Of a DNA stretch of 64,000 nucleotides, positions 38,495-48,494 are shown in pieces (position 1 is the first letter of the stretch; each line of letters begins with the position of its first letter). The stretch lies in NCBI GenBank assembly GCA_018907035.1, contig JACCIC010000135.1:620001-684000 (forward strand). The letters are read 5' to 3'. Source of the stretch: Sycobia sp. Sy_11 (Eukaryota; Arthropoda; Insecta; Hymenoptera; Epichrysomallidae). The translations under genes and the position numbers were made by a program. The notes under the pieces were generated by a model. That model was not told where the DNA came from. It did not search any database and was given only the letters and a program-made list of their open reading frames with translations.

Positions 38495-38695
38495 TCGTTT
38501 GCGACCACCACGGCCCTTGACATTTTTGAGTAAATAATTTGCTTAGAAATTAGGAGTATGGAGATTATATATGTTGTGTGTTTAGATACGCATGCATATA
38601 TACGTATTTCAATCAAACGCTGGATGTCAAGCTGATGCTTCTTTATTGCTGCTCGTCTCCTAGTATCCCGCTCCGCTTTCTTCTATACTTAAATA

Positions 38696-38765
<70 letters not shown>

Positions 38766-38852
38766 AAATTAATAAATATTTCCATCAGTCTTACAGTCCA
38801 ATATAAATTAAAATTAATACATAATAATATCAATACATATCCATATCTCCCA

Positions 38853-38890
<38 letters not shown>

Positions 38891-38902
38891 GTGCGTGTGT
38901 AA

Positions 38903-38987
<85 letters not shown>

Positions 38988-39235
38988 ACTTCTTGTGACA
39001 AATGATCATCTACTTCGCTACTTATTTCATAAGAATATTATAAAATATAAATTTTGTATTGATCCTTTATAATTTACATATTTAACTTGGTCTACTACGG
39101 CCCTGATTAATACTGGAACAATCGATAAAACAGAACAGGATTTTTTGTACACTTCGAGTTCCGTAAAATTCCGCAGTATATTAAAAATGAGGCGCTTCAA
39201 TCGATTTTAACTTCCGTTAGAGGTATGGAGCACTC

Positions 39236-39239
39236 TTAA
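39236..39239. repeat. TTAA target duplication, right
   Basis: Right-hand TTAA next to the inverted terminal sequence (…GGTATGGAGCACTC). Mariner coding sequence resumes immediately to the right on the minus strand. Confidence 0.75.
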
Positions 39240-39605
39240 GATTGTTAACACTTCGCTCACATTTTCTGGTGTAAGTCCTGCTTCCAATGGCCTACTCTAT
39301 CGTTTTGTATCGTTTGTGTCGATAGAACCACGTTTAAACTCAGCATACCACCGACAAGTCCTTGGTTTGGATGGAGAGGAGTTGGAGTAATATTTTTCAA
39401 GCCATTGCTGGGCTTCTAGGGTATTTATACCCATTAAAAAACAATGTGTTACCAACACACGAAACGTTTTTTTCCATTTTTCAAACAAATTACAAAGTAA
39501 CTTTACTCTAACCTCGATAATTCTGCTGTTTGTCGTTCGATCGACGTGAAATTTTTACACCTTTTCTGTGTAGATTCGTACACTAGGGAAATATCGCCAG
39601 TTTGA
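39240..39605 (-). pseudogene. Mariner transposase relic, N-terminal part
   Basis: Minus strand reads FRVLVTHCFLMG, EAQQWLEKYYSNSSPSKP, CRWYAEFKRG and TNDTKR, then an in-frame TAG and SRPLEAGLTPENVSEVLTI up to the TTAA. This is the N-terminal helix-turn-helix region typical of the irritans-type mariner group. A one-base insertion shifts the likely start codon out of frame. The element end is inferred at 39605 (TCAAACTGGCG on the minus strand), next to TA at 39606-39607. It continues at 25248 downward. Confidence 0.75.
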
Positions 39606-39900
39606 TAATACAAAATCATATTCTTCTTACTTTCCAAAATGGTAATGATTTTATGATATTATACATTTGAAGTAATAATTATATATTCTTTCCATGCTGT
39701 TTTTTCAAATCGATTTTGTATAATAGGGTTTCGAAGTAGTAATTCGAATGAATCAAATGTATCTTATATACATTAGAAACTCTCGTTTCCTCCTAAAGGT
39801 ATGAGTTTTTAAATTTGTAGCACAGGATTGTCTTGCAAAATAGCTAAATTGAGATGCTTAAAGTTTCGGGGATTTCACTTAGGTTTTAGTCGTCATAATG
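39606..39900 (+). repeat. Repeat R, right piece
   Basis: ATACAAAATCATATTCTTC, TTTCCAAAATGGTAATG and CTCGTTTCCTCCTAAAGGTA align with 31505-31800 of the palindrome. This is the second half of the repeat split by mariner. 39900-40410 holds nothing I recognise. Confidence 0.6.
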
Positions 39901-40410
39901 AACAATTTATATAATAAGAAGATTTATGTAACGTGAATAGCGAGAAAAAAAATTAAATTAATTATTTAAATTATTAGTTACAATTAATAAGCGTAGTAAT
40001 AGATTTTATATAAAGATAATTAGATATAACCAACAAAAGTAAATATAATAATATACACGCATTAAAAAATAGTAAACAAACACAAGAATACAATAAATTA
40101 AGCATGTAATATTTAATATATATGTATAAGAAAAAGAATAAAAATAATAAAATGTATATTAGGGATAATACTAATTTAAATATTAGGTGTATAACTTTGC
40201 TTCCGCTGTTTTACAATAGATGGCTGTAGCGATAAGTGCTATTTGAAGTAAATAGAACGTAGATGTCATACAATAAGCTTAGGTACTTGTAAACAAAAAC
40301 TCGTCGAAATATTAATCGATTTGCGTCCGCATCATAAAGTTATTCTCGATTAAACATGTCGGCTTATAAGATAAATTCTCGTCATTTCCAGGAGGTTTAA
40401 ATTTTCTGCT

Positions 40411-41125
40411 TTAACCATTAAAGGGTCATGTTTTGAGGTCTCGAAACCTCCTTTGAAAATGCACAAATTCATATCTTGTATGACCCATAAACTATGTACA
40501 ATGGTCCTATCATAGACCGAGCCGATATATCGGCTCTCTGGCCTTGAAGAGTCATGAAAAAGTTTTAGTTCGGTAAAATAGGAATAAAATCATATTCTCA
40601 GGTTTTGAGATGAGCTGCATACAAATCTGGAGTCTAGACAGTCATAACTGTTCATAATCAAACAAGGTCACTTCAAGGTCAAATGCAGAAAGTATCATAT
40701 ATATTCGAACAAAAATTATATCTAAGAGTATACCGAGGTGCTGCATCTGAATCTGATATCTGTTCGATTATAAATAGACATAATTATACTCATTCGTCTC
40801 TGTATATGGCCATCTCAGGGTTTATGTGTTTTGATTTGTGCTTATTTTTTAGAAATGTGGATTTTTTAGGCCTTCTACTCTCCTTCTACTTTACCCAGAG
40901 CTAACAACGTGGACATAGCGAGTAATGTAGCTCCTTTTATCATTTTTTTTTATTTGTTATATTTTCCTATTTTTTTATACATTTTGTCATTTTTTATACA
41001 TTTTTCCATTTGTCAGAAGACTATTTTGTATTATTCTCAAATTACTCTTCTAAGATCTACATGAATCTATCGATAACATCTGACTTTATGACTTTCTTTT
41101 ATTTTTTTTATTTTTTCCAACTTGA
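40411..41125. mobile_element. piggyBac end region with TTAA terminus
   Basis: TTAACCATTAAAGGGTCATG starts at 40411. A TTAA followed by a CC-start terminal repeat is the usual form of a piggyBac-like end. Nearby is GAGGTCTCGAAACCTC and, at 40521-40538, the exact palindrome GAGCCGATATATCGGCTC. The block leads into the transposase C-terminus at 41126. A matching opposite end was not found in the window. Confidence 0.5.
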
Positions 41126-41422
41126 TCAAGGTAAGACTTCTTTGGTGTGATAAGTTATAAAACACGGATCTATATACAGAACAACTGGACAAGTTGTAGA
41201 TTCATAAGTGCTTCGATGTCTGGTTTTATTTATGAGACATAAACAGCAATTTCCTTCTTTTTTCCCTTGATCAATTTTCTTAGGAAAGTGTTTCCCAGTA
41301 ACTTGAGAGTCATTCGCCTGACATGAATGACGTAAGTCATCAGAATTTATTCCCAGGAAGCCTCTTACCATTTCTAAATGAAAATCAGTGTATGAAACCT
41401 TTTTATTAGTGGGACTTTTCAT
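41126..41422 (-). pseudogene. piggyBac transposase, C-terminal fragment
   Basis: Minus strand reads FHLEMVRGFLG, then TGKHFPKKI, then a Cys-rich end CCLCLINKTRHRSTYESTTC followed by LYIDPCFITYHT. This is the C-terminal zinc-binding tail of piggyBac transposases, which binds the terminal repeats. One Cys pair is spaced as in the family. It is cut off from the catalytic part by the LINE and the Gypsy element. Confidence 0.8.
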
Positions 41423-41449
41423 TTTATGTAATGCATATATGATATCAAG

Positions 41450-43195
41450 ATGGCGGAGGCCAGTGGTCTCCAGCCTAATAGTTGTGATGAAAAGTTTTAT
41501 ATAGATGATAATCGAACGAAAGTCTCAACAATAGTTTGTATTATATGTGAAAATATGTATCATGATTCCTATTTTAAAAAGTTAAAAGATGCAAAAAGAA
41601 TTAATAAAGTGTTAGGAATATGTTCAGAACATACAGGTATCAGCATAACCTCAACGGAACTCGAGAATTTACGAACACCGCAAGTGAGAAAAATAATTGC
41701 ATACATCAAGTTAATAGGAAATAGAAAAACTTAGGATGAAATATCTAGTAAAATTCCATACATGTGAATAAAAAAACATTGGATAAAAATAACATAAATA
41801 TAGAGAAAGAAGAGTATTCTATTACAAAAAATGAATTAATATTACTAAAACAATTAAATTACGAAATCTTAGATAAAAATAAAATATTAAAACGGATCAT
41901 AGAAGAAAAAATCAGAAAATCGAAGAAATTACCGAAAAAAATAAAAATAAAATCTCAACATATGCCCAAACTGCCAGAAATATAACTAAAAGATAGAAAT
42001 TATATACCATCAGCGATAGTAATACCTAAAGTGAAAAATAATAAGCCAATGACAAGTAAACTAGTTACAAGTAACTTATTAAACAATATTATTATTCTTA
42101 TAAAAACTGTTCAAGAACAGAAAGATGGAATAGTCAAAATTAAGTGCGCTAGTAAATATGATGTTACTAAATTAGAACAACAATGAATAGATAAAATTAA
42201 AAATGATTAGACCGTAAAAAAGGAAGATACACTAAAACAAAGACTAAATATAATTGGCTTAGATAATAATATGACAATTGATAATATAGAAGCTGACATA
42301 AACGAAAGAAATTTTAGTGACTCTGAATTCTATTAAAAAGTAGAGAACATGTTTACAAACAATAAGACTAAAACAAAAAATATTATTATTAGCTTACCTG
42401 AGAAAGCACACAGACATATAAGTGCAAAGAACTACAAAGTATATATCGGACATCAATGTTTACATTCATTTGATGATTTAAATATTACACCTTGTTATAA
42501 TTGCGGTAGAATTGGCCACAGTGGAAAAAAATTTTCTAATAAATCGGTATGTTTAAGATGTGCAAAGAATCATAATACAAAACATTGTGATTAATTATCA
42601 TCAATCAAATGTGCAAATTTGATATAAACAAGGGGTGAATATAAACAAGGACAGTCTGACTGTCATTATCATTTTAATTTAATTTTTAATTTAATTTTTA
42701 TTTTTAATTTTTATTTTTTATTTTTATTATTTATTATTTGTATTTCTTATTTTTATTTTTTATTATTATTTTTATTTTTTATTTTTTAGTTTTTATTTTT
42801 ATTTTATTTTTATTTTTATTTTTATTTTATTTTATTTTTGGTTGAAATTGATTGGACTGTAAGACCAATAAAAAATATTTATTAATTTAAAATGTGCAAA
42901 TTGTCATTATAGTAATGAAAAATGTAAAAATAATTGGGACCAAAATCATTTGATAACGGATTCTGAATATTGTAATTATTTAAAATCTAATATAAAAATT
43001 AAACTAAAATTAAAAAGAAAAATTAACAATACTGAATATTTAATTCAACCTCAAATTAAAAATTTTTTTAGATACAATGGCGATCTACAAATGCAAAAAG
43101 AATTTATAACACTATTTGCGAATAAAGACAAATCAAAAAATAAAAATTTGACAACTGTAAATAAAACTACTGCAATCGAAGAAGAAAATGTATGA
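41450..43195 (+). pseudogene. LINE ORF1 (Gag-like), broken
   Basis: Starts MAEASGLQPN at 41450. The N-terminal part has a Cys/His cluster (CIICENMYHDSYF), then a Lys/Asn-rich helical stretch, stops near 41732 and 41985, and zinc knuckles at 42490-42592 (CYNCGRIGHSGKKF with the last Cys changed, then CLRCAKNHNTKHC). A third cluster (KCANCHYSNEKC) is split by the SINE-like insertion 42620-42889 and resumes at 42892. It ends at 43195. Confidence 0.65.
42620..42889 (+). mobile_element. SINE-like insertion with 13-bp target duplication
   Basis: A 270-bp insert flanked by AAATGTGCAAATT at 42607-42619 and 42890-42902. It starts GATATAAACAAGG, has ACAGTCTGACTGTCATT and a long T/A-rich middle of (TTTTTA)-type repeats, and ends GGACTGTAAGACCAATAAAA then TATTTATTAATTTA. 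The TCTGACTGTCATT and CTGTAAGACCGATAAAA motifs also occur in the TIR-bounded units of the palindrome arms, so these are related families. Confidence 0.7.
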
Positions 43196-43249
43196 AATTG
43201 ATTATAACACGAATATAATATAAAAAGAAACAGAATTACAAGACATTGA

Positions 43250-45728
43250 AAGTTTAAATAAATTACTCGATAACAACAATTTTAACATATTATATGTAAA
43301 TGTAAGAGGATTGAAGACAAATTTTAGACAACTCGAAATATTATTGTCGAGAATTGAAATCAAATCGGATATAATAATTTGCACAGAATCTTGACACTTA
43401 GAATATTATCAATACTACAATTTACCAAATTATAATATATATTATAATAATAGTAACACAAATAAGGCAGATGGTTTCGTTATATACATACACGGTAAAT
43501 TTATTGAAGACATTAACATAGAAATAGTTAATAATATTACATTTACGAATTCAAAAATCACAATAAATGATAAAACAAATATACAAATTACTTCGGTGTA
43601 TAGAAGTCATTATATAGCAAAAACTAATTTCATAAGTTCACTAAATAACTATTTAAAATTAAATACACAAATAAAGAACTATCTTTTAATAGGAGACTTC
43701 AATATAGATTTATCAAACAATGTCAAAGAAACAAATATATATTTAAATAACTTCCTTGAATCAGGTTTTCTACCGCTATTCACTGGAATTACTAGACCTA
43801 GTAATAATATATCCAATCATGGTTCTTGTATAGACAATATATTTCAAAAAAGCAACAATATCATTACTAAAGCTTATAAACTTACATCTTGCTTCAATGA
43901 CAATTATCCAAGAGAAACAAGAGAAAACATATAAAAGAAATACATATATTGATTATAACAAAATTAAACAGAGTATGCTTTGAATTTACTTATCTCAATT
44001 ATAAAAAATATTACAGAAAAAAGTACAAAGGTTAAAAATAATAATAAAAGTATACCTAGAAATGAGTGGATAACAAAAACAATTATAAGATCATGCATAA
44101 CAAAGGATCATTTATATAAGAAATGTCAAAGAAATTCAAACGATGTAAATCTTAGATTAAAATATAAAATTATGTAAAAACGTTAAATAAAATAATTATA
44201 AATGCTAAAAATAATTATGAGATTAACAGGACACAAAAAATTCATAAAGATAGAAAAAAATTATAGGATCTTATTAAAACAAAACTTAATACATGTGACG
44301 TTAAAATAAAAACCAGTACAGATAAGATCATTGAAAATGGAAAAAAAATTTATAACCCAAATGATATAGCTAATGTTTTCAACAAATTTTTTAGTACTAT
44401 AGGTTCGCAACTAACAAATAAAATTAAAAAAAAAAAATAAAAAATTTGTATTTAAAATCATTTTATTCAAATGCAAAAACAATATATTTAAAACGTACAA
44501 ATACTTATAAAATACAAAAAATTTTATAACAAATGAAAGATAAAGCTGGAGGAGTTGATGGTATTAACACTAAAACTCTCAAAATTATTATTAATTATAT
44601 TAAAAAAAAACCCCTAGAAAACTTATTTAATTTATGTATTGAAAACGGAATCTGGCCTATAGCATTAAAATTTGCTGAGGTAGTTTCAGTTTTTAAATCT
44701 GATAACAAAAACATTCCAAATAATTATAGACCAATATCTTTAATATCTAATATATCTAAATTACTAGAAAAAATTATACATGTAAGGTTAAATAATTTTT
44801 TTAATGGCTGTAAAATTATTTCTAATAACCAATTTGGTTATGTAAAAAATAAAGGCACAAAAGACGCACTTACATTTATCTCTAATGTCATATACAACAA
44901 TTTAAATAACGGGACACCCACTATAGCAACTTTTCTTGATTTAGCCAAGGTCATTGATACAGTTAATCATATAAAATTATTAGATAAATTAAAAACATAT
45001 GGAATAAGAGGAATAGCACTAAAATTAATAAAAGAATATCTCACAAAACGAAAACAAATAGTTAAATTGGCAAATAATAAAAGTTCAAATCTTACATTGA
45101 GAAACGGTGTTCCTCAAGGAACTATTCTTGGACCATTATTATTTATTATTTATATTAATGATTTATTATGTCTTGTCCCCCAAAATTGTATAATATCATA
45201 TGCAGATGATACTGTGATTGTGAGTAATGAAGACAGTTGGTATACAACTCAACTCGTAATGAATAAATACTTAAAAATAGTAAATAATTGGATGCAAGAG
45301 AATGACTTATCTTTAAATACATTAAAAACCGTTTATATGACGTTTGGAATTTATAAAAATAGTTATCCATCCAATTCATAAATATCAATAAATGATACTG
45401 ATATTAAAAAAGTTTCTAGTACTAAATATTTAGGAGTAATATTTGATACAAACATGAAATGGGAGAATCATATGACTACTTAGTTAACAAAACTAAATAT
45501 TTACTATCTATATTTTATAAGTTGTCTAAAATCATGACAAAACAATGTCTAATATCCATTTATTATGGCCTATTTCATAATATAGCAACTTATGAAATTA
45601 TACGCTGGGGTGGTGCTTATAATAATGTATTAAATAAAATAATATCATTACAAAAAAGAATTTTGAAAATAATTATAAAAAACTATAAAGCAATAAAAAA
45701 GCCATTAATGATAAATAAAATTTTTTAA
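43250..45728 (+). pseudogene. LINE ORF2 (endonuclease-RT), broken
   Basis: Endonuclease from about 43280 (ILYVNVRGLKTNF, ICTES, then a TGA where Trp is usual) through LLIGDFNIDLSNN at about 43684-43722. RT frame 44533-45381 with AGGVDGINTKTLK, NYRPISLISNISKLLEKI, FLDLAKVIDTVNH, GVPQGTILGPLLF and YADDTVIV (45200). KYLGVIFDTNMKWENH follows after a stop. The C-terminal part is in another frame (45459-45728). A few stops and frameshifts disable it; otherwise the domain order is complete. Confidence 0.8.
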
Positions 45729-46148
45729 TTGCAAAGTTTAATACATTTTTATAACGATTTAAGCAATAGTAATCAACAATCAAATAGTGTTACACGAAAT
45801 AAAAGTTTAAACTTGCCAAAAATTAAAAAAAAGTGATAATTAAGAACAGTGAATTTATTGCTTTAAAATTATTTAATATGATACCAATAGAATACAAAAT
45901 CTTGAATAATAGTAAAGAGAAAATAAAAAAAATTCTATCTAAATGGATTAAAAATAAAAATTAACGAACATAATTTTTTTATTAGATTACAACAAATATG
46001 ATATACATTATTTAGAATAAAATTGTATATGTTATTATATATTATATTATCTATATCTATATTGAACTGAATTTTTTTTGAATCAAGAATTATATTTAAT
46101 TTAATTTGATTTAATTTAATTTGATTTAATTTAATTTAATTTAATTAG

Positions 46149-46243
46149 TATTGAGTGATGCGGGATCCATACACAGACAACTCCAATTGTCTCTATAGAA
46201 TGTTAGTATATCTGATTATGTTATTTATAAAATTATTATATAC
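46149..46243 (-). pseudogene. piggyBac transposase, middle fragment
   Basis: Short piece of the piggyBac frame left between the LINE and the Gypsy element; minus strand reads NNFINNIIRYTNIL, a stop, then a short segment ending at the LINE. It joins at the ATAC duplication to 57130 and at the LINE to 41422. Identified mainly by position. Confidence 0.5.
46240..46243. repeat. ATAC target duplication of Gypsy-2 (left copy)
   Basis: ATAC precedes the LTR at 46244 and is repeated at 57130-57133 right after the other LTR. Four bases is normal for Ty3/Gypsy integration. Confidence 0.85.
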
Positions 46244-47199
46244 TGTAACGGTGCGCGTGTCCGCCTCGAGCACGAGGACGGCGGGCACGGCCGTTGCAAA
46301 TTCGTGCCCGGCTGGGCTTAGCCCCGAAGGATTTCGGCAAGGGAGAGGGGCGGTTCGCGAGGGGCGAATATCGCGTTCGGGATTGCGCGTGAGGTAGGGC
46401 GGCTAACGGACCACACACGAAATAATAAAATAAAAAAATAGTTAAAATTCCAACAAGGTTTAATAACGCCGTGCAACCAAGACTACAACGCAGCGCCTAT
46501 ATATGAGGCGTGCGGGACGCAGGCCGAGGGTCGCCGGGGCGACGGCGCGCGGGGCGTTCGGGAAGAGAGAGAGAGAGAGAGAAAACAGGAGCTGCCACTT
46601 ACAGCGTTTCGAGACTCGATGACTCCGCAGCGCGTAATCCCTGCACTCGTGCGGCAGCAGCACCTTCCTTCGCCGGGAGCGGTGGTGACGTCGACGTCCG
46701 GAGACCCCGGGATGGGGCGGCTATTCCGCGGAGGCGGGGTCGGACGACAAGTCGTCCGCTCGGACTCTTGCCCGGCGCGTGTGCACCGCACACACCCACA
46801 ACACTGTGGCACAGAACGGCGATCCAGTCAAGCACCCTCCCCGAAGACGAGGTACGAGACGAGGGAAACACTCGACACACAAGGTGTCCCCGCACGCCGT
46901 AAGTTATGACGCGACCGTGGCGAGATGCCAAAGCAGAAACAAAACGGGCACGAAAGGCCGGTTGCGACGCGTGCGTGCTCTTCGCGGCTCTCTGTCTGTC
47001 TAAATCGCGCGCGTGGCTGTCTCTCCCCACTCCCCGCTCTCTCTCTCACTTACCTCTCCGCCGGTGGTTGTGCGTCGGCCTGAAACATACAAACGTTCTT
47101 ACATATAAATATACAGATAAATATGTACATGCTACGACTGGAGAGAGAGCAACGGGACGGGGAAGGCAGGCGCACGCAGTGCTTGCGTTCCTCGTCACA
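46244..47199 (-). repeat. 3' LTR of Gypsy-2
   Basis: 956 bp, TGTGAC...GTTACA in element orientation, GC-rich with a short AT-rich patch. It contains a TATATA near 46498-46504 on the minus strand, a candidate promoter core. The short open frames inside it (for example around 46483-47270) occur identically in the other LTR and are unlikely to be genes. Confidence 0.95.
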
Positions 47200-47211
47200 C
47201 GCCCCCCCTCC
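47200..47211 (-). promoter_or_regulatory. Polypurine tract
   Basis: Minus strand reads GGAGGGGGGCG directly before the 3' LTR (TGTGAC). This is the expected primer site for plus-strand DNA synthesis. Confidence 0.85.
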
Positions 47212-47440
47212 AGATGCTGGTAGCCGAAGCGTGACAGCTCGACCTGACATCTCTCTCTCAGATCGACCATCGTGTCAGGATGAGGAACGGGGTGGCTGCG
47301 GTCTACCGCTGAGGATCACTGGGATGAGGAAGGGCGGGTAAAGAAGTCCCTTCCCTAGACGCAGTTGTTTTTGGAGGGCACCTTTATTCAGGATCAGATT
47401 ACATGGTTATCGTATCTTTTTTTTTTTCTTGCGTGGTGCC

Positions 47441-48346
47441 TCACTTGGTGTGGGCTGGTTTCGCTCCTTGGGGGCGATTTCGCGTTTCGGTGGCCCTGGG
47501 GGCGTGTCCTTCGTAGTCGGGGTGATTGTGCTGGTTGGGGCACTCCCGTCCCCGGCGTACGCCCTCCAGCTTGCACTGACTGCAACTGGGTAGGCGGATA
47601 GGCGCAAACTGAGGCGCGTCCGACGCCGCTTGTTCGCGCCGGGCCTCCACCGTCTTCCGCAGAGCAAACACCCGGTTGACGTGAACCTGCAGGCGTCTCG
47701 CCTCCACCGCGGTGTTGCTGCGGAAGGCTTCGAGGGCCTGAGCGGCCTCGACAACCGAGGGACGCGTCCTTCCGGCGGTGCTGGCGTTCGACGGCAGGGT
47801 GGCCTGCATGAGCGAGCTCCGTAGCCGGTGCATTTCCAGGCGGCAAGCGGCCTGGAAGTCTTCCACTGCCCGGCGAGCGGCGCGCTCGCGCTCCAGCAGC
47901 CTGGTGGCCTCTCCGTCCGCTTCTTCCCAGCGGTGGAGTAGGGTGTTTGCCTTCCGCCGGTGATCTGCCCAGGCGAGGTAGTCCACCTCGCCGAACTCCA
48001 GCAGCTCTCTTTGTCCGGGTGTCGCCCTCTGGACGAAGGTTTGTAGTTGTTGGAGGGCACTGGCCTCCTCGGCCTCCAGCTCCTGGCGACGGAAGTATAC
48101 GCGGTCCAACCGCTGGCATAGGGCCTGGACGCTGTCGGGCCGGATGCTCCCTGCTTGGGGCGTCGAGTCTGGCTCGGCGGTCTTCGGCCATCCGCTCTCC
48201 TCGATCGCGGCGTACTCGAGGCCCACGAGCCCCGGGCTCGGCCGGGCGGCCGGGGGACCCCTCTTCTGGACTTCCAGGCGCTGGAAAGCGGCCTCCAACA
48301 GCGAGCTGAGGATCTCGGCGGCTACCTTGCTCGGGGAGAGCGCCAT
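47441..48346 (-). CDS. Third ORF of Gypsy-2, unknown function
   Basis: 301-aa protein, ATG at 48346, starting 148 bases after the pol stop in the position where an env would lie. It is not env-like: no signal peptide and no membrane segment. Residues about 74-180 and 195-240 are charged, Arg/Glu/Ala/Leu-rich and probably helical or coiled coil. The C-terminus is basic, with a Cys/His cluster C255-x2-C258-x10-C269-x3-H273 that could bind zinc. Two other frames overlap it (48191-47394, 48060-47407), but this one has an ATG, the longest reading and the most protein-like composition. It could be a nucleic-acid-binding or Gag-like accessory protein. I do not recognise it. Expression probably needs a spliced or internal start. 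Confidence 0.6.
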   Translation of the reverse strand: MALSPSKVAAEILSSLLEAAFQRLEVQKRGPPAARPSPGLVGLEYAAIEESGWPKTAEPDSTPQAGSIRPDSVQALCQRLDRVYFRRQELEAEEASALQQLQTFVQRATPGQRELLEFGEVDYLAWADHRRKANTLLHRWEEADGEATRLLERERAARRAVEDFQAACRLEMHRLRSSLMQATLPSNASTAGRTRPSVVEAAQALEAFRSNTAVEARRLQVHVNRVFALRKTVEARREQAASDAPQFAPIRLPSCSQCKLEGVRRGRECPNQHNHPDYEGHAPRATETRNRPQGAKPAHTK

Positions 48347-48494
48347 TCTTCGTCCCTAAGAAGAAGATGGAAAGTTGGCGTTATTTGATGGCCCCCTGGA
48401 CGCAACCTGGGCCGGGACGATCCCTCGGCGAGGGGACTCAACCGGGGGGTGGGAACCGACGGATTCGCCGCTATCCCGTGGGCGAGTTGGGGAG

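Larger units (their letters stand above)
41432..46148 (+). mobile_element. CR1/L2-like LINE, decayed, inside piggyBac
   Basis: Two-ORF AT-rich LINE on the plus strand, starting near GATGGCGGAGG (41449) and ending in a (TTTAATTTAATTTGA)-type tail at about 46093-46148. ORF1 is Gag-like, ORF2 has endonuclease and RT. The piggyBac coding frame on the minus strand lies on both sides (41422 and 46149-46243), so it inserted into that gene. I could not find its target duplication. The clade is inferred from motif style (a short RT with YADDT, and WGGAYNNVLN..Q near the C-terminus). Confidence 0.7.

Noticed and set aside
46310..47270. Several 60-145-aa open frames on both strands, repeated at 56240-57160
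   Set aside because: They lie in the two LTRs of Gypsy-2, overlap each other in many frames because the DNA is GC-rich, and show no protein features.
47394..48191. Alternative long frames overlapping the third ORF of Gypsy-2
   Set aside because: They are Pro/Arg/Gly-rich shadows of the 301-aa frame, which is longer and has an ATG and protein-like composition.
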